Assembly: GCF_003583925.1 (NCBI RefSeq)
Contig: NZ_QYCN01000008.1
Span: forward strand, 62,001 to 126,000
DNA: 64,000 bases
From: Hymenobacter rubripertinctus
GTDB lineage: Bacteria > Bacteroidota > Bacteroidia > Cytophagales > Hymenobacteraceae
Direction: 5' to 3'
The notes beneath the pieces were generated by a model. That model was not told where the DNA came from. It ran no database searches and was given only the letters and a program-made list of their open reading frames with translations. How positions within the stretch are numbered: the first letter of the stretch is position 1; each line of letters opens with the position of its first letter. Both the position numbers and the translations under genes were made by a program. Below are positions 28,434-37,456 of the stretch, one piece after another.

Positions 28434-28757
28434 CTACTGGCGGTTGCTGCGCCCACGCTTGCGCAAGGGCCGGGTCGTGGGGGCCGGCGTAGCGGGCTGC
28501 ACCTGCACCGAATCGACGATTACCTGGCCTGAGGGCATATAGGGCATAGCCAGCCGGGCATTGGGCTCCACTACGGGCACCGGCAGCGGCTCGGCCGCCG
28601 CCTGGCTCGCGCCGGTGGGCAGCACCACACCGGGCACCGGACTAATGCGCTCGGCCGGCTGGTGGCGGGTAGGCGTAACGGGGGCGCGGTTCTGGGCCAG
28701 GGCCGCGCCGGCACTCAGGCCGGTTAGCAGCAGGGCAAGGGTCAGGAATCGGAACAT
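28434..28757 (-). CDS. Small secreted proline-rich protein, hypothetical
   Basis: 107 aa. A clear signal peptide (residues 1-21, ending ALAQ) precedes a low-complexity Pro/Val/Ala-rich body and a basic tail (RPLRKRGRSNRQ). No domain is seen. The strong signal peptide supports a real gene. The function is unknown. Confidence 0.6.
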   Translation of the reverse strand: MFRFLTLALLLTGLSAGAALAQNRAPVTPTRHQPAERISPVPGVVLPTGASQAAAEPLPVPVVEPNARLAMPYMPSGQVIVDSVQVQPATPAPTTRPLRKRGRSNRQ

Positions 28758-28890
28758 GAAGCAGGGAGTCAGGGTGGAAAAAGAAGCCCGCGCAGGGTGC
28801 CCAAAAGCACTCCGGCCAGCCGTATCATTAGGTACGACTGGCCGGGGGGTATAGTTGGTTGAGTAGGGTGGTTGAGTAGGGTGGTTGGGG

Positions 28891-29005
28891 TAAAGGAACT
28901 GTCATCCTGAGCTTGCGAAGGATCTTTTTACGCCAGCACAGCCAGAACAACGACTTGTGCAGACGTGAGAAGATCCTTCGCAAGCTCAGGATGACAGTTC
29001 CTTTA
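28891..29005. repeat. Perfect 36-base inverted repeat, GTCATyCTGA family
   Basis: The arms at 28891-28926 and 28970-29005 are exact complements, containing CTGTCATCCTGAGCTTGCGA. The element sits just after the GNAT-nitrilase gene and may end its transcript. Confidence 0.9.
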
Positions 29006-29031
29006 CTCCACTCCTTTTACCTGCTCCCCTG

Positions 29032-30564
29032 CTAATGCTTGGGCATCAGCTCGGCCGAGCTGAGCTTGTACACGTCGTGGCGGCGGTTGCGCAGGTTTTG
29101 CACGCTGCCCTGCTGGCGGAGCTTGTCGAGGATGGACAGGTCCACGTCGGTGACCAGAATCATTTCGGTGTTGGGCGTGGCCTCGCTTTTCACGCCGGTG
29201 TTGGGGAAGGCGAAGTCGCAGGGCGTGAGCACGGCCGACTGGGCGTACTGGATGTCCATGTTTTTTACCCGGGGCAGGTTGCCCACCGAGCCGGCAATGG
29301 CCACGTAGCACTCGTTTTCGATGGCCCGGGCCTGGGCGCAGTGTCGTACCCGCGAGTAAGCCGTCTGGGTATCGGTCAGGAAGGGTACGAACAGGATGTC
29401 CATGCCCTGGTCGGCCAGCAGGCGGGCCAGCTCCGGGAACTCCGAGTCGTAGCAGATCAGCACGCCCACCCGGCCGCTGTCGGTGTCGAAGGTCTGGAGG
29501 CGGGAGCCGCCCTTCAAAGCCCAGTACTTGGCCTCGTTGGGGGTCACGTGGATTTTCTCGTAGCGCTCGGTGGTGCCGTTGCGGCGGCAGAGGTAGCCCA
29601 CGTTCATCAGCTGGCCATCGGCGGCCAGTTCGGGCATCGAGCCGGTGATGATGTTGATGTGGTACTTGACGGCCAGCTGGGTGAAGCGGCGCAGAATTTC
29701 GGGCGAGAACTGGCTGAGCTTACGGATGGCGTCGATTTCGCTCAGCTCGTTGGTTTCGGCCATCAGCGGGCCGTGAAACAGCTCCGGGAACAGGGCGAAG
29801 TCGGCGCGGTAGGCCGCCAGCGCATCCACGAAGTACTCCACCTGCTGAAACAGGTCATCGAGGCCGTCGTAGAGGCGCATCTGCCACTGCACCAGGCCCA
29901 GGCGCACCTGGGTTTTGGGGGCCGCGGCACTGGCCGGCCGGTCGTGGTAGAGCATGTTGTCCCACTCCATGAGCAGGGCATAGTCGCCGGAAGCATCGTC
30001 GCCGGGCAGGTAGTTGCGGATCACGCGCACCGGATGAAAATCGTTGGCTAGCTGAAAGTTGAGGGCCGGGTCCACGATTTCGCGGTTCTTCACCTTCTGC
30101 ACGTACTCCTTGGGCGAGAGCGTGCTCTGATGTTCGTGGTAGCCGGCAATACGGGCGCCAAACGTAATGGCGCGCAGGTTGAGCCGCTCGCAGAGCTCCT
30201 TGCGGGCCTCGTAGAGGCGGCGGGCCAGCCGCCGGCCCCGGTACTCGGGGTCTACAAACACTTCAATGCCGTAGAGGGTGTCGCCGGTAGGCGTGTGGGT
30301 GCTGAAAGTATATTTACCGGTAATCTGCTCGTAGGTGTGCTCGTCGGAAAACTTGGCCCGCTCCACTACGATGGATAGGGCGGCAGCCACCACCTTATCG
30401 TTCACCGTTACCACCATTTGGCCCTCGGGAAACAAATCCAGCAGCCGCGTAATCGACTCCTCGCGCCAGTACGAGCCCATCCGGGGGTAGGCCCGCAGCA
30501 TGGCGGCTTTCATGGCTTCGTAATCCTGGGGGCGCAGATGGCGGATTTCGATGATTTCATTCAT
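29032..30564 (-). CDS. GNAT acetyltransferase fused to carbon-nitrogen hydrolase
   Basis: 510 aa. An N-terminal GNAT domain (about 1-170) has the acetyl-CoA segment VFVDPEYRGRRLARRLYE at 103-120. A nitrilase-superfamily domain (about 218-500) carries the triad E261 (FPELF), K337 (RYEKIHV) and C371 (LICYDSEFPE). The fusion is known in bacteria as an uncharacterised amidohydrolase group. The two activities may act on one amine or amide substrate. The ATG at 30564 follows an in-frame upstream extension with no family match. The gene is monocistronic between two palindromes. Confidence 0.92.
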   Translation of the reverse strand: MNEIIEIRHLRPQDYEAMKAAMLRAYPRMGSYWREESITRLLDLFPEGQMVVTVNDKVVAAALSIVVERAKFSDEHTYEQITGKYTFSTHTPTGDTLYGIEVFVDPEYRGRRLARRLYEARKELCERLNLRAITFGARIAGYHEHQSTLSPKEYVQKVKNREIVDPALNFQLANDFHPVRVIRNYLPGDDASGDYALLMEWDNMLYHDRPASAAAPKTQVRLGLVQWQMRLYDGLDDLFQQVEYFVDALAAYRADFALFPELFHGPLMAETNELSEIDAIRKLSQFSPEILRRFTQLAVKYHINIITGSMPELAADGQLMNVGYLCRRNGTTERYEKIHVTPNEAKYWALKGGSRLQTFDTDSGRVGVLICYDSEFPELARLLADQGMDILFVPFLTDTQTAYSRVRHCAQARAIENECYVAIAGSVGNLPRVKNMDIQYAQSAVLTPCDFAFPNTGVKSEATPNTEMILVTDVDLSILDKLRQQGSVQNLRNRRHDVYKLSSAELMPKH

Positions 30565-30752
30565 AAACAATGGGTAAGGGACAAGAGGGTTGACAACAAA
30601 AAAGGCAGTCCGGCCGATCAGACGCACCAAATCCGGCCGCTGACGGGCAGCAGTCGGAACCAGGGAAACCTCGTGACGGATGGACCAGATGGCGCGCCAA
30701 CGCGGCCGGACTCCTTAATATAACGCGGAGCAGGGCTTTTAGTTAGTAAGCA

Positions 30753-30826
30753 GTGCCTGCCCGTAGAAACGACCGAAGCCGCTCCCGGCAACGGGAGCGG
30801 CTTCGGTCGTTTCTACGGGCAGGCAC
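30753..30826. terminator. Perfect 35-base hairpin
   Basis: The arms at 30753-30787 and 30792-30826 are exact complements around GCAA. It lies 12 bases after the stop of the minus-strand gene at 30838 and on the 5' side of the GNAT-nitrilase gene. Confidence 0.9.
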
Positions 30827-30837
30827 CGGACAGCACG

Positions 30838-31152
30838 TTATTTCTTCGTGCTACGAACCGGCGCGCCTACTTTCACGCTGGGTACGCGGTTGCTCCGGCG
30901 CTTTTTGGCTTTGAGGTAGAGTTTCCAGCGGCGAACAGGGCCAAGCTTTTTGAGTTTGTGGCGGCTGTTGCCCCGGTAAGCGGCGTAATTGGGGCGTCCG
31001 CGCTTGGCACTACGCCGAAACAGGGAAGCCGTGGTGAGGGCCTCCGCCCCGACCGAAGTAGCAGCCGGGCGGCCCGAATGGGTGGCCAGGGCGTCTTCGG
31101 GCACCAGCAACATCGTAAAAGCCAAAATCAGCAAGAGTAATTTTTTGAACAT
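30838..31152 (-). CDS. Small secreted basic protein, hypothetical
   Basis: 104 aa. Signal peptide at residues 1-23 (MFKKLLLLILAFTMLLVPEDALA). The mature part is very basic (RRSAKRGRPN, KLYLKAKKRRSNR), which might bind nucleic acid or surface polymers. The family is not recognised. Two TAnnTTTG-type elements (TATCTTTG and TACCTTTG) lie about 95 bases upstream on the same strand, which supports expression. Confidence 0.6.
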   Translation of the reverse strand: MFKKLLLLILAFTMLLVPEDALATHSGRPAATSVGAEALTTASLFRRSAKRGRPNYAAYRGNSRHKLKKLGPVRRWKLYLKAKKRRSNRVPSVKVGAPVRSTKK

Positions 31153-31242
31153 AAGGAAGGAAATTAAGAGAACAGAGGATGAACAACACCGCTAATACCG
31201 CCCGCCGAACTCAGGGGTATTTAACTAGTAATGAATGTATAC

Positions 31243-31259
31243 CAAAGGTATCAAAGATA
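31243..31259 (-). promoter_or_regulatory. Tandem Bacteroidota promoter elements in an AT-rich region
   Basis: On the minus strand TATCTTTG (31252-31259) and TACCTTTG (31243-31250) match TAnnTTTG. The surrounding 31153-31476 is a 324-base AT-rich gap with no supported gene. Confidence 0.5.
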
Positions 31260-31476
31260 AAAATTGAACTTTCCAGGAATAGTTTGCACATCAAATATTC
31301 ACCATAAACAATTGTTCTATTCCACTATAATACCATGTAGCTACTCATGATTTATTGAAATAGTTAAACATATTATAAACACAATACTTTGAGCAGCACA
31401 CCGGAAAAACCTCAAGCATAAAAAATCCTTCACCACCAACGTGGCAAAGGATAGCAAGTAGCAACCAGCGAAGTGC

Positions 31477-31890
31477 TTACCGCCGCGAGCAAAGCCAGCG
31501 AACGGCTTCTCCTTCATCGGTAAACTGGTTCAGCGAGCAATAGACGCCGTGGGTATGGGGCAGGGCGGGCAGGCTCTCGTCGCGCACATCATCGAGCTGG
31601 TAAGGGGCTACCAGAAACGCCAGGTACACGTGCCCCTGGAGGTGGCGGCGCAGGGTGGGATAAAATTCGTCGGTCAGCCAATGCACGTCGCGGGAGTCCA
31701 CTTCCACCCGGCGGCGCGAGTCAATCAGCCAGCAGCAGCATGTGTCGCAGGTGCTGGCGTAGCGCAGCAGCTCCTGGTAGCCGGCCCGCAACTCGTGCGA
31801 AGCCGTGGGCCGCAACCAACGGGCCGTCATGATGCCCAGATCGGGGCGGTGGGAGAGGTCGAGGAAATCGGCAAGCGTGGTTGAAGTCAT
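31477..31890 (-). CDS. Small cytoplasmic protein, paralogue of 27443-27859
   Basis: 137 aa, no signal peptide. The blocks HRPDLGIMTARW, WLIDSRRRVE, LTDEFYPTLRRHLQGHVYLA and FTDEGEAVRWLCSRR align along the whole length with the gene at 27443. A cysteine cluster (TCDTCCCWL) is unique to this copy. The ATG at 31890 matches the paralogue start. The two genes flank the GNAT-nitrilase segment on the same strand. The function is unknown; a STAS-like fold is possible. Confidence 0.76.
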   Translation of the reverse strand: MTSTTLADFLDLSHRPDLGIMTARWLRPTASHELRAGYQELLRYASTCDTCCCWLIDSRRRVEVDSRDVHWLTDEFYPTLRRHLQGHVYLAFLVAPYQLDDVRDESLPALPHTHGVYCSLNQFTDEGEAVRWLCSRR

Positions 31891-32098
31891 GCAAGCAGCA
31901 GCTAAGGGGCTCCGCCGGAGCGCGGGGCAGCTAGTATACCCCATACGGTCCTCATCAAAATTGCGTTGGTTGGCCAGGAAACACTGCCACTTTTATCGCC
32001 TGATGCTCAGGCATTTTCCTCTACACATAATTGTATCTGACTCCTCTCCGACCGAAGAATTCAGGCGAGTCATCCGGGTACCGTGCGCGTGCCGGGGC

Positions 32099-32482
32099 TC
32101 AGGGCCGGGCGGGCGGGGTTGGGGGAGTGGGGGTTTCTACCGGCCGGATGTCGTAGCGGCGGTTGAATTCGGCTACGGCTTCGGAGCCCACGTTGCGCTT
32201 GGTCACCACGATCATCACGCCCTCGGCGGCCGTAGCCCCGAAGATACGGACGGCTTCCGGGCCTTTCACCACGTTGACGGAGGCAATGGTGCGGCGGTTG
32301 AGCTGGTTGATGGTTTGCTGATCGGAGGCTTGCCCGTCGAGGAAGTACAGGCTGGGGCCGGTAGTCTGGCGGGTGGGTGCGGCGGGCGCGTTCTGGGCTT
32401 TGGCGCTGGGCGCGGCCAGCCCCAGCAGCAAAAGCAGGCTGGTGCCGAAGGCCGTGTGACGGAAGGAAGGGAAGGAGAGCAT
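32099..32482 (-). CDS. Secreted stand-alone TonB-plug-like domain protein
   Basis: 127 aa. Signal peptide at residues 1-29 (ending AKAQ). The mature region reads YFLDGQASDQQTINQLNRR and then VNVVKGPEAVRIFGATAAEGV with IVVTKR. This matches the core of the TonB-dependent-receptor plug, but no beta-barrel follows. The C-terminus is Pro/Thr-rich. Short plug-only proteins occur in Bacteroidota, with unclear function. A minus-strand palindrome lies just upstream. Confidence 0.7.
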   Translation of the reverse strand: MLSFPSFRHTAFGTSLLLLLGLAAPSAKAQNAPAAPTRQTTGPSLYFLDGQASDQQTINQLNRRTIASVNVVKGPEAVRIFGATAAEGVMIVVTKRNVGSEAVAEFNRRYDIRPVETPTPPTPPARP

Positions 32483-32565
32483 GGCCGCCGCAGCTCACAA
32501 AGTTTGTGCCGCAACCACCCAAAAAGGGCCGGTGACCGGCGGTAATCGACCCTTTTTATCCTGAT

Positions 32566-32629
32566 TGTCTCGTCCGGGTATATGTTGACACTTTTCCCAA
32601 AAGGTGTCAACATATACCCGGACGAGACA
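32566..32629. repeat. Perfect 26-base inverted repeat
   Basis: The arms at 32566-32591 and 32604-32629 are exact complements (TGTCTCGTCCGGGTATATGT and following), with TTTT/AAAA continuing the stem inward. It lies in the 5' region of the plug-domain gene. Confidence 0.9.
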
Positions 32630-32640
32630 CTGAACGCAAC

Positions 32641-32669
32641 AAGGCCGCCTACGTGGAGTAGGCGGCCTT
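32641..32669 (-). terminator. Terminator for the M13 peptidase gene at 32815
   Basis: AAGGCCGCCTAC pairs exactly with GTAGGCGGCCTT around a 5-base loop. It lies on the 3' side of the minus-strand peptidase gene. Confidence 0.7.
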
Positions 32670-32814
32670 TCTATTTGTGTGAGAAGTTTATGCAGTGTGC
32701 AAAGAGGCCCTTCGGATAGCGCTCAACGTCAGGTTGCCGCAGAGGTGCGCAGAGGGAAACGCAGAGGCCCGCAGTGTTCTGATAGCACAGTGCACAGCAT
32801 CCACACTCCTCAAC

Positions 32815-34923
32815 CTACCAGATGCGGGCGCGCTGGTTTTCGGCGCGCACCATCTTGCCTTGCTCCTGGCAGCCGAAGGCCTCGTAGAACTCGGGCATGT
32901 TCATGAGCGGGCCGTTGGTGCGGAACTGGGCCGGGGAGTGCGGGTCGGTGAGCACCTGCTGGCGCAGGTATTCGGGGCGGGCGTTGGTGCGCCACACCTG
33001 GGCCCAGGCCAAAAAGAAGCGCTGCTCGGGCGTGAAGCCGTCGTAGCGGGGCGGCGGGGTGCTGCCGTACTTCTGCTGGAGCTGCTTTTCGAGGGCCGAG
33101 TAGGCCAGGGCCAGCCCGCCGAAGTCGGCCAGGTTCTCGCCCATGGTCAGCTTGCCATTCACGAACACCGAATCCAGGGGCTGGAAGGCCGAGTACTGGG
33201 CGCCCACCATGTCGGCGCGCTTCGTGAACTCGGTGGCGTCGTCCTTGGTCCACCAGTCGCGCAGGTTGCCCTGGGCATCCGACTGGCGGCCGCGGTCGTC
33301 GAAGCCGTGGGTGATTTCGTGGCCGATGACCGCGCCCATACCGCCGTAGTTCACCGCGTCATCGGCGTTCGGGTCGAAGAACGGGGGCTGCATGATGCCG
33401 GCCGGGAACACGATTTCGTTGAGCGAGGAGTTGTAGTAGGCGTTTACCGTGGGCGGCGTCATGCCCCAGACCGAGCGGTCAATCGGCTTGCCGTAGCGGC
33501 TCACGTTGTCCTTGCCCTCCCACTCGCGGGCGGCCAGCATGTTTTTCAGGTACGACTCGCGCGAAATATTCAGAGCCGAATAGTCCTTCCACTTGTCGGG
33601 GTAGCCGATTTTGACGGTGAACGAGTTGAGCTTCTTCATGGCTTCTTCCTTGGTCACCGGGCTCATCCACTCCAGCCCCTTGATGTGCTCACCCATGGCC
33701 TCCTTGATATTGGCCACCATCTGCTGGGCCTTCACCTTGGTTTCGGGCTTGAAGGCTTTGTCCACGTACAGCTGCCCGAAGGCCTCGCCCAGCGAGCCGT
33801 CGGTGGCGCGCAGCATCCGCTTCCAGCGCGGCTGCTGCTGCTTGGCCCCGCTCAGGACCTGCTGAAAACGGAACGACTCCTCCACGTAAGCTTTCGGCAA
33901 AGCCGAAGAAACCGACGACACGAGGTGCCAGCGCAAGTAGGTCTTCCAGTCGCCCAACGGTTCCTGCTTGAGGGCGGCATTGGCTTCCTTGAGGAACTCC
34001 GGCTGGCCCACAATCACCTCTTTAGCCGAAGCCAGATCAAGGGCGGGCAGCATGGCGGGCAGGTTCAGGTTGGGAAACTGCTGGCTGGCCTCGGCCACCG
34101 TCATCTTGTTGTAGTTGGTGTAGGGGTCGCGCAGGGCCACGCGGTCCTTGCTGGCCTTGGCCAACCGGGTTTCGAGGCGCATCACGGTCACGGCGTTTTT
34201 GGCGGCCATGGCCGGGTTGTCGCCCAGCATTTTAAAGGTGTTGGTGAGGTAGGTGGTGTACGCAGCCCGGATGGTTTTCGAGCGGGCATCGTCCTTGAGG
34301 TAGTAGTCGCGGTCGGGCAATGTCAGGCCGCCCTGGCTCAGGTACAGCGCGTACTCGTCGCTTTTCTTGCGGTCCTGGGCCACGCCCAACCCGAACACCG
34401 AGCGGGTCTGCACCTGCTGGGCGCGCACGAGGCCGTTCTGCAGGTCCTTCAGGTTTTTGATGCCGTTGATGCGGTTCAGCTCGGGCTGCAGGTACTTCAA
34501 ACCGGCCTTCTCAATGGCCATCGAGTCCATGGCCGTGGCGTAGTAGTCGCCCACCTTTTGCAGGTTCGAGCCCCGCGCCGCCGTGGTATTGGCCGCCGAC
34601 TCCTCCAGAATCTGGCGCATCACGGCCTCGTTCTGGTTGATGAGGCCGTTCCAGGAGCTCCAGCGCGACTCGGCCGCCGGAATCGGGTTGTTCTTGAGCC
34701 AGGTACCCGAAGCGTACTGGAAAAAGTCGTCGCAGGCCGACACCGACTGGTCGATGTTCGCCGGATCGAGGCCCACGCCGGGCATTATGGCCCCGAGTTG
34801 GGCGGTAGGCTCGGCCATCGGGGCGGTGGTGGTCGTTGTGGCCGGCGCGCTGGCCGCGCAACCGCCCAAAGCCAGGCCGGTAGCGGTGCCCAGGGTAAGC
34901 AGGAAGGTACGTTGAGTGGTCAT
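32815..34923 (-). CDS. M13 family (neprilysin/PepO-like) metallopeptidase lipoprotein
   Basis: 702 aa. The signal peptide ends in lipobox LGGC with C22. A large helical M13 N-terminal domain is followed by the zinc site HEITH at 535-539, the third ligand in GENLADFGG near E596, and the substrate-binding NAYYN motif. The C-terminus ENQRARIW fits the family. It should degrade peptides in the periplasm or at the surface. A similarly sized paralogue lies directly upstream on the same strand, so this is a tandem duplication. Confidence 0.95.
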   Translation of the reverse strand: MTTQRTFLLTLGTATGLALGGCAASAPATTTTTAPMAEPTAQLGAIMPGVGLDPANIDQSVSACDDFFQYASGTWLKNNPIPAAESRWSSWNGLINQNEAVMRQILEESAANTTAARGSNLQKVGDYYATAMDSMAIEKAGLKYLQPELNRINGIKNLKDLQNGLVRAQQVQTRSVFGLGVAQDRKKSDEYALYLSQGGLTLPDRDYYLKDDARSKTIRAAYTTYLTNTFKMLGDNPAMAAKNAVTVMRLETRLAKASKDRVALRDPYTNYNKMTVAEASQQFPNLNLPAMLPALDLASAKEVIVGQPEFLKEANAALKQEPLGDWKTYLRWHLVSSVSSALPKAYVEESFRFQQVLSGAKQQQPRWKRMLRATDGSLGEAFGQLYVDKAFKPETKVKAQQMVANIKEAMGEHIKGLEWMSPVTKEEAMKKLNSFTVKIGYPDKWKDYSALNISRESYLKNMLAAREWEGKDNVSRYGKPIDRSVWGMTPPTVNAYYNSSLNEIVFPAGIMQPPFFDPNADDAVNYGGMGAVIGHEITHGFDDRGRQSDAQGNLRDWWTKDDATEFTKRADMVGAQYSAFQPLDSVFVNGKLTMGENLADFGGLALAYSALEKQLQQKYGSTPPPRYDGFTPEQRFFLAWAQVWRTNARPEYLRQQVLTDPHSPAQFRTNGPLMNMPEFYEAFGCQEQGKMVRAENQRARIW

Positions 34924-34966
34924 AGGTGGGAAGGGAAATGTGGAGTGTGGGTTGATGTTTTTAGAG

Positions 34967-35106
34967 CTAGCTCCCCTCCTTGGAAAGGAGGGGTTGGGGG
35001 TGGTTGACGACGTGTGAACGTCAACTAGCCACTAGTTTTAGAACTAGCAACCGTTCCTCCATCATCAACCACCCCCAACCCCTCCTCATCTGAGGAGGGG
35101 AGCTAG
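34967..35106. repeat. Long inverted repeat between the two M13 genes
   Basis: CTAGCTCCCCTCCTT and GGGGTTGGGGGTGGTTGA on the left are mirrored by TCAACCACCCCCAACCCC and GAGGAGGGGAGCTAG on the right. The arms are about 40 bases and contain a small inner stem. It lies between co-directional paralogues. Confidence 0.85.
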
Positions 35107-35123
35107 TTTTTAGCTTCTGTTCA

Positions 35124-37235
35124 TTACCAGATAACCGCCCGGTCGGCATCGGTCCTAACCATTTTCTGGCCGGGTTGGCAGCCGAAGGCCTGGTAGAACT
35201 CAGGCATGTTCATGAGCGGGCCGATGGTGCGGTACTGGCCGGGCGAGTGGGGGTCGGTGAGGATTTGCTGGCGCAGGGCCTCGGGGCGGATATTGGTGCG
35301 CCGCAACTGGGCCCAGCTCAGGAAAAAGCGCTGCTCGGGCGTGAAGCCGTCGATAAGCGGGCGCTTGCCCTTGCCGTACTGCTGGTCGAGCTGCTTTTGC
35401 AAAGCGGCGTACACGATGGTGAGGCCGGCGAAATCGGCCAGGTTCTCGCCCATCGTGAGCTTGCCGTTCACGTTCACCGAATCGAGGGGCGAGAAGGCCG
35501 AGTACTGAGTGCCCACCACGCCAGCGCGCTTCGTGAACTCGGCCGCGTCGGCCGGCGTCCACCAGTCGCGCAGGTTGCCCTGCGAATCGTACTGCCGGCC
35601 CGAGTCGTCGAAGCCGTGGGTCATTTCGTGGCCCATTACCCCCCCGATGGCTCCGTAGTTTACGGCGTCGTCGGCTTCGGGGTCGAAGAAGGGCGGTTGG
35701 AGGTAGCCAGCCGGGAACACGATTTCGTTCATCGGCGGGCTATAGTAGGCGTTGATGGTGGGCGGGGTCATGCTCCACTCGGTGCGGTCAATCGGCCCGC
35801 CGTATTTCTTGATGTTCTGCTGATAGCTCCACTGCCGCGCGGCCAGCACGTTTTTCAGGTACGATTCGCGGCTGATGGTGAGGTCCGAATAGTCCTTCCA
35901 CTGGTCGGGATACCCGATTTTCACGCGCAGCGCGGCCAGCTTTTTCAGGGCTTCCTGCTTGGTGGGCTCGCTCATCCAGGTGTTGGTCTGGATGTGCTCG
36001 GCCATCGACTCGCGGATGTTGGCCAGCATCGTCAGGGCCTTCTGCTTGGCGGCGGGCGGAAAGGCTTTGTCGACGTAGAGTTGCCCGAAAGCCTCGCCCA
36101 GCGTGCCGTCGGTGGCACCCAGCATCCGTTTCCAGCGGGTGGGCTGCTGCTTGGCCCCACTCTGCACCTGGGCAAACCGGAACGCCTCGTCGCTGAATGC
36201 CTTGGGCAGCGCCGTGGGCACCGACGACACCAACTGCCAGCTGAGGTACGTTTTGAGGTCGGCCAGCGGCGTCTGTTTCAGCACGTTGCTGAGTTCCTTG
36301 AAGAACTCCGGCTGACCCACAATCACCTCCTGGGCCGCACCCAGGCCGTTGCGCTTAAGCAGCGTGGGCAGGGCCATGTTCGGGAACTGCTTGTCGGCCT
36401 CGGCCACCGTCATCTTGTTGTAGCTGGCGTAGGGGTCGCGCAACGAAACGCGGTCCTTGCTGGCCGCGGCCAGCCTGGTTTCCAGGCGTAGCACGGCCTT
36501 AGCCTTGGCGCTGGCGGCGGTTTCGCTCTCGCCCAGCAGCTTAAACGTGTTGGTTAGATACTGCACGTAGGCCGTGCGCACGGCCAGCGAGCGGGCATCG
36601 TCTTTCAGGTAGTAATCCCGGTCGGGCATGCTCAGGCCGCCCTGGCTCATGCTCACGGCGTACTGGGCGCTGTTTTTACGGTCGGGTGATACGCCGGCCC
36701 GGAAGAAGGCCCCGGTGCCCATCGTCTGCTGGCGGGCCATTTCAGCCTGCACGTCGGCCAGGCTTTTCAGGCCGTTGATGCGGGCCAGTTCAGGCTTGAG
36801 GTACTTGAGGCCCGCCTGCTCCAGGCCCACCGAGTCCATGCCGGAGGCGTAGTAGTTGCCTACTTTCTGGCGGTTGCTGCCGGGCGTGGCGCTGGGGTCG
36901 GCGGCCGCATCTTCGAGCAAGGCCCGCAGCGTGGCCTGGGTGCGGTCGTTCAGCAGGTTGCGCGGACCCCAACTAGAGGCGTAGCCCGGCACCGGGTTGT
37001 TGCGCAGCCAGTTGCCGCCCGAAAACTGGAAGAAGTCCTCGCAGGGCGACACCGAGCGGTCGATATCGGCCAGGTTGATGCTGCGGCCCGGCCCCAACTC
37101 CTGGGGAGCGGCCGGGGCAGCGGTGGCGGCGGTGGCGGGGTTAGTAGTGGCAACGGGCTGCGAGGTGGCGCAGCCGGCCAGGGTCAGCAGCAGCGCTGCC
37201 GCCCCGGCCCGGTGAGGAGCGGAAAGGTTTTTCAT
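35124..37235 (-). CDS. M13 family metallopeptidase lipoprotein, paralogue
   Basis: 703 aa, collinear with the neighbour at 32815. Lipobox LAGC with C22. Zinc site HEMTH at 536-540, GENLADFAG for the third ligand and NAYYS for substrate contact. Residues after the zinc site align without gaps to the paralogue (163 residues each). Divergence is greatest in the N-terminal linker. Both copies keep all catalytic residues, so both are probably active, perhaps with different peptide ranges. Confidence 0.95.
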   Translation of the reverse strand: MKNLSAPHRAGAAALLLTLAGCATSQPVATTNPATAATAAPAAPQELGPGRSINLADIDRSVSPCEDFFQFSGGNWLRNNPVPGYASSWGPRNLLNDRTQATLRALLEDAAADPSATPGSNRQKVGNYYASGMDSVGLEQAGLKYLKPELARINGLKSLADVQAEMARQQTMGTGAFFRAGVSPDRKNSAQYAVSMSQGGLSMPDRDYYLKDDARSLAVRTAYVQYLTNTFKLLGESETAASAKAKAVLRLETRLAAASKDRVSLRDPYASYNKMTVAEADKQFPNMALPTLLKRNGLGAAQEVIVGQPEFFKELSNVLKQTPLADLKTYLSWQLVSSVPTALPKAFSDEAFRFAQVQSGAKQQPTRWKRMLGATDGTLGEAFGQLYVDKAFPPAAKQKALTMLANIRESMAEHIQTNTWMSEPTKQEALKKLAALRVKIGYPDQWKDYSDLTISRESYLKNVLAARQWSYQQNIKKYGGPIDRTEWSMTPPTINAYYSPPMNEIVFPAGYLQPPFFDPEADDAVNYGAIGGVMGHEMTHGFDDSGRQYDSQGNLRDWWTPADAAEFTKRAGVVGTQYSAFSPLDSVNVNGKLTMGENLADFAGLTIVYAALQKQLDQQYGKGKRPLIDGFTPEQRFFLSWAQLRRTNIRPEALRQQILTDPHSPGQYRTIGPLMNMPEFYQAFGCQPGQKMVRTDADRAVIW

Positions 37236-37339
37236 TCAGAAAGATAGAGCGTACGGTCTTGCCGTAACGTCGCACTCCGCTGTAGAAAGGTTGCATGTTG
37301 GGCATTGGCGAAGCTGGAACCCGCCAATTGCTACCAAAC

Positions 37340-37456
37340 AACGTCGGGGCGGGGACAAGCCCCCGCCTGCCGCCAGAACCAAACCGTTGACCTGGTACGA
37401 ACGACGGGCGGGGGTAACCGCAGGACAGCGAAGCGAAGCCCCGCCCCGACGTCGTT
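37340..37456. repeat. Inverted repeat downstream of the old yellow enzyme gene
   Basis: AACGTCGGGGCGGGG at 37340-37354 is matched by CCCCGCCCCGACGT near 37439. A second inner pair (CCCCCGCC with GGCGGGGG) is present. It ends one base before the stop codon of the OYE gene. Confidence 0.7.

Larger units (their letters stand above)
32483..32814. other. Gene-free interval with hairpins
   Basis: 332 bases. It contains two hairpins (32566-32629 and 32641-32669). The stretch at 32735-32775 is rich in GCAGAGG units (GCCGCAGAGGTGCGCAGAGG). No open frame is supported. Confidence 0.45.

Noticed and set aside
32735-32775. GCAGAGG-rich stretch as a regulatory site
   Set aside because: It resembles a low-complexity dispersed repeat, and nothing ties it to a gene.
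32695-35007. A 770-codon + strand frame opposite the M13 peptidase
   Set aside because: Composition (His/Val/Gly-rich, no motifs) is that of an antisense shadow in a GC-rich gene.
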